Origin: an uncultured Anaeromyxobacter sp.
Lineage (GTDB): Bacteria; Myxococcota; Myxococcia; Myxococcales; Anaeromyxobacteraceae
Direction of reading: 5' to 3'
DNA length: 39,656 bases
Assembly (NCBI GenBank): GCA_903874275.1
Contig: CAIQRS010000216.1
Location: 1-39,656 of the forward strand
Shown here: piece after piece, positions 34,815 through 39,656 of the stretch
Position numbering within the stretch: position 1 is the stretch's first letter
Layout: the number at the start of each line of letters is the position of its first letter
Translations under genes and position numbers: made by a program
Notes under the pieces: generated by a model
What the model was told of the DNA's origin: nothing
The model's database searches: none
Seen by the model: the letters and a program-made list of their open reading frames with translations, nothing else

Positions 34815-35717
34815 CTACTCGCCCGCGGGCGGGGACGCCGGGGGCGCCTCGGCCGGAGCGGGGGGCGGGGCGGCTGGAGCCGGAGCAGCAGTCGGTGCGG
34901 AGGCCGGGGCGCCCGCGGCCTCCTGGGCCTTCCGCTCCTCGCGGGCGGCCTGGCGGACGGCGTCGATGAGCTCCTCGTGCTCCTTGCGGAGCGCGTCGTG
35001 GCGCCGCTTCAGCTCCAGGTAGCGGTCCTTGGCGATGTCGAGCTCGCCCTTCTGCACCATGTAGACGCGCTTGTCGGTCTCGAGCCGTCCCTTGGCGGCC
35101 TTGAGGTCGCGCTCCATCTCGGCCGCCTTCTTGCGGACGTCGGCGAGCTTGGCCTCGGCCTTGTCGGCCCGGTCCTTGTCGGCGGCCAGCTGCGCCTCGT
35201 CGGGGACGGATGGGGGCGGGGGAGGCGAAAGCGGTTCTGCGGCGGCTTGAGCCGCCTGGAGAGCCTGGGCCCGGGCCTTCTCGACGGCTGCCGCCGCCTC
35301 GGCCCGTCCGCGCTCCAGCTCCCGGACTGCGCTGGCCGCCTGGGCCTCGAGGCTGCGGGCCCGCTCCGCCGCGGAGGAGGCCTCGGCCCGCGCGTCGGCG
35401 AGCCTCGTCGAGAGCTTCTCGATCTCCTCGCGCAGCGCCGGGGCGCCGGCGGCCTTCTTCACCGACTCGGCCTGATCGAAGGCCTTCTTCTTGGCCTCCT
35501 TCAGCTGATCGCGGAACTGGGCGGCCTCGTCGCGCCGCTCCTTCGCCTCGATCCGGAGGGCGGCGGCCTCCTTCGTGACGCTGGCCGCCTGCTCCTCGAG
35601 CTTGCGGAGCGCCTCCTCCTTGCTGGCCAGCTGGCCGCTCGAGGTCCGGTGGGAGGCGAAGAAGTAGACAGCCGCGAGGACGGCGGCGAGGGAGATGAAG
35701 AGGAGGAGGCCGGTCAT
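34815..35717 (-). CDS. Membrane-anchored coiled-coil protein
   Basis: A 300-residue protein with one N-terminal membrane helix (GLLLFISLAAVLAAVYFFA), then about 230 residues of charged, alanine-rich coiled coil in two blocks (about 30-165 and 175-265) split by the proline segment PLSPPPPPSVP, and a low-complexity Ala/Pro tail. Similar proteins are often labelled TolA-like, but no TolA C-terminal domain is present. Coding composition is alanine-driven, so similarity searches will be noisy. It is divergent from the sensor kinase; on the minus strand TTGCCA (35756-35751), 18 bases, TAGCTT (35732-35727) is a plausible promoter ending nine bases before its ATG, with no Shine-Dalgarno. Confidence 0.7.
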   Translation of the reverse strand: MTGLLLFISLAAVLAAVYFFASHRTSSGQLASKEEALRKLEEQAASVTKEAAALRIEAKERRDEAAQFRDQLKEAKKKAFDQAESVKKAAGAPALREEIEKLSTRLADARAEASSAAERARSLEAQAASAVRELERGRAEAAAAVEKARAQALQAAQAAAEPLSPPPPPSVPDEAQLAADKDRADKAEAKLADVRKKAAEMERDLKAAKGRLETDKRVYMVQKGELDIAKDRYLELKRRHDALRKEHEELIDAVRQAAREERKAQEAAGAPASAPTAAPAPAAPPPAPAEAPPASPPAGE

Positions 35718-35726
35718 GGGGGGACG

Positions 35727-35780
35727 AAGCTATCGCCGGGGCCGACCTCTTGGCAAGGCGGACCGGCGACGGGTTACATT
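35727..35780. promoter_or_regulatory. Overlapping divergent promoters
   Basis: Minus strand: TTGCCA (35756-35751) and TAGCTT (35732-35727), spacer 18, toward the coiled-coil gene. Plus strand: TTGGCA (35750-35755) and TACATT (35775-35780), spacer 19, toward the sensor kinase whose TTG start is six bases further. The two -35 boxes overlap on the near-palindrome TTGGCAA. Confidence 0.4.
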
Positions 35781-35786
35781 CCCGCC

Positions 35787-37313
35787 TTGCGCAGCGTCGC
35801 CACCAAGATCTTCCTCGCCTTCGGGGTGTCGCTCCTCGCCTTCGCCCTGGTCTCGGCCTTCGGGATCGCCCGGCTCCACGACCTGGGCCGGAAGCTCCGG
35901 CTCCTCTCGGAGGGGTACCTCCCCCTCACCCGGATCGCCGCCCAGATCGACGTGAAGGACTGGGTGGCCACCCGGGTCCTGGACGCCAGCGTGCTCGACC
36001 CGGCCTCCCGCCGCGCGCTCGTCCCGCTGGCCCGGGCCCGGTTCCCCTCGCTGGTGCGGGAGAAGATCGCCGAGGGGCGCGCTGTGGCCGGGCGGGCCAG
36101 GGGTGTGGCCTCGGGCGAGGAGGCCGCCTTTCTCGCCGAGGTGGTTGGGCGGCTCGACTCCCTCGACGCCGCCTGGTCCCGTTACGACGCCGCCGCCCGC
36201 GCGCTCCTCGACGCGGCCGAGGCCGGGGAGGCCCCGTCGGAGCCGGGCATCCAGGCCGCCCGGACCATGGAGAAGGCGCTCGCGGTGGACGTGAAACTGC
36301 TTCAGGCCGCGCTGGAGAGCCACACCAGCGAGCTCGTCCTCGCCGCCGGCCGGGAGGAGTCGCGAACGGCGCTCTCCATCGTCATCTACGCGCTGCTGGC
36401 CCTCTTCGTGGGCATCGGGGCGGCGCTCATCTCGCAGCGGCTCCTCGCCCCCATCCGGACCCTCACCGAGGGGGTGAAGGGGGTGGCTTCCGGCGACCTC
36501 ACCCGGCAGGTCGAGGTCCGGGGGAGCGACGAGCTTGGCGTCCTGGCCCGCGAGTTCAACGCCATGGCGGCCTCGCTGGACCGGCAGCGGCAGGAGTTGC
36601 TCCTTGCCGAGCGGCTGGCCGCGGTGGGGCGGATCTCGGCCCACATCACCCACGAGATCCGCAACCCGCTGAACTCCCTCGGGCTGAACGCCGAGCTGCT
36701 CGCCGAGGAGATCGAGCCGGGGGCGTCCACCGAGGCCCGCGCGCTCCTCTCCGCCATCACCCGCGAGGTGGACCGGCTGAACGCGGTCGCCGAGGAGTAC
36801 CTGCGCTTCGCCCGGCTCCCCCGCCCGGTGATGGCCCGCGAGGAGCTGAACGAGATCCTCCGGGGGCTCGTGGACTTCGTCGCCCCGGAGATGGCCGCCG
36901 CCGGGGTGGCGGTGACGCGCGACCTCTCTCCGGGTCTCCCGGCGGTCTGGGCCGACGAGGGGCAACTGCGGGCGGTGTTCCTGAACCTCCTCCGCAACAG
37001 CCGGGAGGCCATGCCCGCCGGGGGGACGGTCGCCGTCCGGACCGCCCGTTCCGCGGACGGTGGCGCCGAGGTGACGGTGTCGGACACCGGATCGGGCATC
37101 CCCGCGGAACAACTGGAGAGAATCTTCGATCCGTTCTTTTCCACGAAGTCGGGAGGAACCGGTCTCGGCCTGGCGTTCACCTTGCAAGTCGTCAAGGAAC
37201 ACGGCGGGACAATCCGATGCCACAGCGAGGTGAGCCGAGGAACCACTTTCTCGGTATGCATCCCGCCTGCGCCAGCGGACGTCGCCGGCAGCGAGGAGAC
37301 GGTGAAAGCGTGA
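35787..37313 (+). CDS. Membrane sensor histidine kinase (HAMP)
   Basis: A 508-residue sensor: transmembrane helix 1 (8-28), a periplasmic helical sensor region (about 30-195), transmembrane helix 2 (196-216), HAMP linker (217-270, ending LGVLAREFNAMAASL), H-box ITHEIRNPLNSLG with H289, and the ATPase part with NLLRNSREA, DTGSGIPAEQLERIFDPFFSTK and GGTGLGLAF. The helical sensor is of the four-helix-bundle kind. The proposed TTG start (35787) follows a -10-like TACATT by six bases, with no Shine-Dalgarno; the frame remains open upstream. Its stop overlaps the upstream GTG option of the M16 protease (GTGA). No response regulator is adjacent. Confidence 0.88.
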   Translation: MRSVATKIFLAFGVSLLAFALVSAFGIARLHDLGRKLRLLSEGYLPLTRIAAQIDVKDWVATRVLDASVLDPASRRALVPLARARFPSLVREKIAEGRAVAGRARGVASGEEAAFLAEVVGRLDSLDAAWSRYDAAARALLDAAEAGEAPSEPGIQAARTMEKALAVDVKLLQAALESHTSELVLAAGREESRTALSIVIYALLALFVGIGAALISQRLLAPIRTLTEGVKGVASGDLTRQVEVRGSDELGVLAREFNAMAASLDRQRQELLLAERLAAVGRISAHITHEIRNPLNSLGLNAELLAEEIEPGASTEARALLSAITREVDRLNAVAEEYLRFARLPRPVMAREELNEILRGLVDFVAPEMAAAGVAVTRDLSPGLPAVWADEGQLRAVFLNLLRNSREAMPAGGTVAVRTARSADGGAEVTVSDTGSGIPAEQLERIFDPFFSTKSGGTGLGLAFTLQVVKEHGGTIRCHSEVSRGTTFSVCIPPAPADVAGSEETVKA

Positions 37314-37369
37314 AGCCGACGAAGCCGAGGTCGCGGCGGTTCCGGGATCCCCTGAGGGGCCGCTCTCCC

Positions 37370-38671
37370 ATGGCGGAGGGCCCTTTCCTCTTGGGGCAGC
37401 GAGCCCGGTTCGCCAACGGCGCCCGGGTGGTGGTGGCGCGGACGCCCGGCCTCCACTCGGCCATGCTGGCGCTCTACGTCCGGGTGGGGTCTCGCCACGA
37501 GGAGCCCGAGGCGAACGGAGTCAGCCACTTCGTCGAGCACCTGCTGTTCCGCGGCAGCCGCGGCTACCCGGACAGCCGCGCCATGAACGCGGCGGTCGAG
37601 GCGGCGGGCGGGAGCATGAACGCCATGACCGCGCGCGACCACACCTGCTTCTACACGTCGCTCCACCCGGCGGGGCTCGGGACCGGCATCGACGTCATCG
37701 CCGACCTGGTCAGCCACCCGCTGCTGCGCGAGATCGAGGTGGAGCGGCAGGTGATCCTGGAGGAGATCCTCGACGAGGTGGACTCGCGCGGCCGCGACGT
37801 CGACCCCGACAACCTGGTGAAGCGCACCGCCTACCCCGGCCACGGCCTGGGGCAGAAGATCGCCGGCTCCCGGGGCAGCATCCGCGGACTGGACGAGGGC
37901 GCCCTCCGCGCCCACCACGCACGCCACTACACCGGCGCCAACGTGGTGCTGGTGGCCGCCGGACCGGTCTCCTTCGAGGAGGTGGTCGAGCTCGCCGCGC
38001 CTCGGCTCGGGGCGCTTCCCCGGGGCATCGTCCGGCCTGACGCCCCGCCGCCGGCCTGGCCGGCCGGTCCCACGCTGCGGGCCGTCGAGCACGACGACGC
38101 CCAGGTCGAGTTCTCCCTGGCCTTCCCCGCCGTCCCCGAGCGGCACCGCGATCACGCCGCGGCGCTGGTCGTGAGGCGCCTCCTCGACGACGGGCTCTCC
38201 TCCCGCCTCCCCTTCGAGGTGGTGGAGCGGCACGGTCTCGCCTACTCGATCCACGCCAGCCTGGAGACCTTCGAGGACGGGGGGCTCTTCACCTTCGAAG
38301 GGGCCTGCACGCCCTCGCGGCTCGAGCGGGTGAGCAGCGAGATCTTCCGGGTCGCCGCCGGGCTCTGGGACGGGGTGATTCCCGCCGACGAGCTGGCGCG
38401 CGTGAAGGAGCGGCACCGCATGTCCCTCACCTTCGCCCTCGACAACCCGTCGGAGCTGGTGGGCTGGTTCGGGACCGGGGAGCTCTTCGGGACCGACGAG
38501 ACGCTGGAGGAGCGCTGCCGCCGGGTCGAGCGGGTGACCGCGGCCGACGTCCGGCGGGTGGCCCGGTCCATGTTCCAGCGGCGCCACCTGGTGGCGGTCG
38601 CGGTGGGGCCGGATGCCCGGTCGCTCCGGCGGGCGCTGGCCCGTGCGGCCGCTGCCTCGCCGCTCGCCTGA
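37370..38671 (+). CDS. M16-family zinc metalloprotease
   Basis: A 433-residue M16B peptidase (pitrilysin/processing-peptidase family). The inverted zinc motif HFVEH is at residues 53-57, with E56 catalytic, and the third ligand is probably E131 in ERQVILEEI. The C-terminal half-domain has the substrate motif DDGLSSRLPFEVVERHGLAYSI. It would cleave unfolded or short peptides; location is uncertain because no signal peptide is visible. Two starts are possible: GTG 37310, overlapping the kinase stop (GTGA) and adding 20 very basic residues, or ATG 37370, with GAGGGG upstream, used here. It is in one unit with the sensor kinase. Confidence 0.88.
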   Translation: MAEGPFLLGQRARFANGARVVVARTPGLHSAMLALYVRVGSRHEEPEANGVSHFVEHLLFRGSRGYPDSRAMNAAVEAAGGSMNAMTARDHTCFYTSLHPAGLGTGIDVIADLVSHPLLREIEVERQVILEEILDEVDSRGRDVDPDNLVKRTAYPGHGLGQKIAGSRGSIRGLDEGALRAHHARHYTGANVVLVAAGPVSFEEVVELAAPRLGALPRGIVRPDAPPPAWPAGPTLRAVEHDDAQVEFSLAFPAVPERHRDHAAALVVRRLLDDGLSSRLPFEVVERHGLAYSIHASLETFEDGGLFTFEGACTPSRLERVSSEIFRVAAGLWDGVIPADELARVKERHRMSLTFALDNPSELVGWFGTGELFGTDETLEERCRRVERVTAADVRRVARSMFQRRHLVAVAVGPDARSLRRALARAAAASPLA

Positions 38672-38714
38672 TCCCGGCTGTCGCCGGGGCGGGCAACTCG
38701 GGTAGGATCCGGCG

Positions 38715-39131
38715 ATGGAAGCTTCCCGGCTCGAGTGGACGGCGGCGCTCGTCACCGGGATCGGCGAGATCGACGAGCAGCACCAGGAGCTCTTCCGGTG
38801 CGTGGCCCGCGTCCGGGACGCGGCCTTCGCCGACGACGGGACGGAGATCGACCGCACGCTCGCCTTCCTTCGGGAGTACGTGGAGTTCCACTTCCAGGCC
38901 GAGGAGCGGTTCATGGCCGAGAATCGCTTCCCGGATCTGGCCAGGCACCGGGAGGAGCACGTCACGATGCTGGAGGCGGTCCTGGAGCTCGAGACCGACC
39001 ACCGGCGCCGCGGGAACGCGGCGAACCCACTGGTCCGCGTCGAGCGGTTCCTCGCCGACTGGCTGCGGACGCACATCGGGGTCACCGACGTGGCCATGGC
39101 GCGGTTCGTCCGGCGGGCGCGCCCCCGCTGA
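38715..39131 (+). CDS. Bacteriohemerythrin
   Basis: A 138-residue four-helix di-iron protein. All seven expected ligands are visible: H23 (EIDEQHQEL), H59 and E63 (EFHFQAEE), H78 and H82 (HREEH), H120 and D125 (HIGVTD). Hemerythrins reversibly bind oxygen, and in bacteria serve oxygen sensing, delivery or protection, fitting a microaerophilic or facultative lifestyle. TAGGAT lies six bases before the ATG and could be a -10 box of a leaderless transcript or a weak AGGA ribosome site. Confidence 0.92.
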   Translation: MEASRLEWTAALVTGIGEIDEQHQELFRCVARVRDAAFADDGTEIDRTLAFLREYVEFHFQAEERFMAENRFPDLARHREEHVTMLEAVLELETDHRRRGNAANPLVRVERFLADWLRTHIGVTDVAMARFVRRARPR

Positions 39132-39152
39132 TCTCTGGTAGCCTCGGGAACG

Positions 39153-39455
39153 ATGGCAGGCTTCGTCGAGCTCGCAGTGCGCCGGATGCGCGAGGACCGC
39201 GGATTCAGCCGCAACAGGCACTTCCTCGCGCTGTCGTCGCCGGAGGGAAGGCGGGCGGTCAGGATCGCCAGACATCTGCGATCGATCGAGAGCGACCTGG
39301 AGGCGGGCTGGCCGGCCCGGGTCGAGGCGAGGGACGGGAGGGTGCGGGTGTCCGTCGACTACCGGGGAGGGAACCGGGAAGCGTGGCTCAGCCCGGCGGA
39401 GTACCGGATGCTGCTCTCGAATCCGATCGTGAGGGCGGCGCTGGGAGAGGAGTAG
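39153..39455 (+). CDS. Small protein of unknown function
   Basis: A 100-residue basic, soluble protein that I do not recognise. N-terminal half is helical and arginine-rich (VELAVRRMREDRGFSRNRHF; AVRIARHLRSIESDLEAG); the second half suggests a short beta hairpin (ARVEARDGRVRVSVDYRGGNREAWLS) followed by a helix (PAEYRMLLSNPIVRAAL). Codon use matches its neighbours. It follows the hemerythrin by 21 bases; TAGCCT (39139-39144) is a possible -10 box. Confidence 0.65.
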   Translation: MAGFVELAVRRMREDRGFSRNRHFLALSSPEGRRAVRIARHLRSIESDLEAGWPARVEARDGRVRVSVDYRGGNREAWLSPAEYRMLLSNPIVRAALGEE

Positions 39456-39458
39456 CCG

Positions 39459-39512
39459 GGGTTCGGGTTCGGGTTCGGGTTCGGGTTCGGGTTCGGGTTC
39501 GGGTTCGGGTTC
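39459..39512. repeat. Tandem repeat (GGGTTC) x 9
   Basis: Nine exact copies of the hexamer GGGTTC, beginning three bases after the stop of the last gene. No copy differs. It is a pure microsatellite-like array, probably variable in copy number. Confidence 0.97.
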
Positions 39513-39562
39513 GGAGATGGATGCCCGTGCAGCGCACGTGTATCACTATTCGTGAATTATTG
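39513..39562. other. Low-GC spacer between two hexamer arrays
   Basis: Fifty bases of about 50% GC, with the right half (GTGTATCACTATTCGTGAATT) markedly AT-rich for this genome. It contains the small hairpin CGTGC-AGC-GCACG (39524-39536) and ATTC-GT-GAAT (39548-39557). It may hold a promoter or binding site; no gene is visible. Confidence 0.4.
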
Positions 39563-39656
39563 CCGACTCCGACTCCGACTCCGACTCCGACTCCGACTCC
39601 GACTCCGACTCCGACTCCGACTCCGACTCCGACTCCGACTCCGACTCCGACTCCGA
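39563..39656. repeat. Tandem repeat (CCGACT) x 15.7, reaching the window end
   Basis: Fifteen full copies and four further bases of CCGACT, all exact, run to the last base, so the full length is unknown. The sequence probably stops here because assembly failed in the repeat, although the window may simply be cut at this point. Confidence 0.97.

Noticed and set aside
39563-39656. Protein-coding Ser-Glu, Pro-Thr or Asp-Ser repeat
   Set aside because: A hexamer array reads as a dipeptide repeat in any open frame. One minus-strand frame ends soon after the array, but the start would be outside the window and nothing supports a real protein.

Overview
The window looks like the chromosome of a very GC-rich deltaproteobacterium of the Myxococcota, most likely Anaeromyxobacter or a close relative. 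This is inferred from extreme GC at third codon positions, frequent GTG starts, the gene order pilB-pilT-pilC-pilS-pilR known from Myxococcus, and mostly Myxococcota-like proteins. No mobile element, phage gene or CRISPR array is visible. Gene calls rest on motifs read by eye; no database search was made.

Layout. (1) 1-7884, plus strand: a minor-pilin operon (GspH/FimT-like pseudopilin cut by the window edge, PilV, PilW, PilX-like) ending in a very large, cysteine-rich PilY1. (2) 7921-15042, minus strand: the type IV pilus motor and regulator operon pilB-pilT-pilC-pilS-pilR. It converges on pilY1 across a shared hairpin terminator; no major pilin gene pilA is present. (3) 15169-18998, minus: a tightly overlapping nucleoside-salvage operon (pyrimidine-nucleoside phosphorylase, purine nucleoside phosphorylase, a small PilZ-like protein, cytidine deaminase) ending in ribF. 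(4) 19075-22979: a tandem-receiver response regulator, a two-gene envelope unit (lamin-tail lipoprotein and an exported protein), a DUF4337-like membrane protein, and then a small region of perfect abutting hairpins containing a possible 56-residue peptide gene. This is the least explained part of the window. (5) 22955-26227: a cysteine desulfurase, a DsbD-like thiol-disulfide protein and a small outer-membrane barrel. (6) 26302-30041, plus: tRNA-Leu(CAG), then argC, a fused argJ-argB gene and argR, preceded by a palindrome that looks like an ArgR operator. (7) 30038-34791: a protoporphyrinogen-oxidase-like flavoprotein, a beta-hydroxyacid dehydrogenase, a single-domain receiver and a pair of WYL regulators. 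(8) 34815-39455: a membrane-anchored coiled-coil protein, a sensor kinase coupled to an M16 zinc protease, a bacteriohemerythrin and a small unknown protein. The window ends in two arrays of 6-bp tandem repeats.

How the parts work together. Blocks 1 and 2 give most of a type IVa pilus system: minor pilins and PilY1 prime and cap the fibre, PilB extends it, PilT retracts it, PilC is the membrane platform, and PilS/PilR with sigma-54 control transcription. Block 3 recycles nucleosides. Block 6 is a complete arginine-regulon fragment that carries its own repressor. Many genes are joined by 4-bp GTGA or ATGA stop/start overlaps, and several operon-leading genes have a -10-like hexamer only 6-9 bases before the start codon, hinting at leaderless mRNAs.
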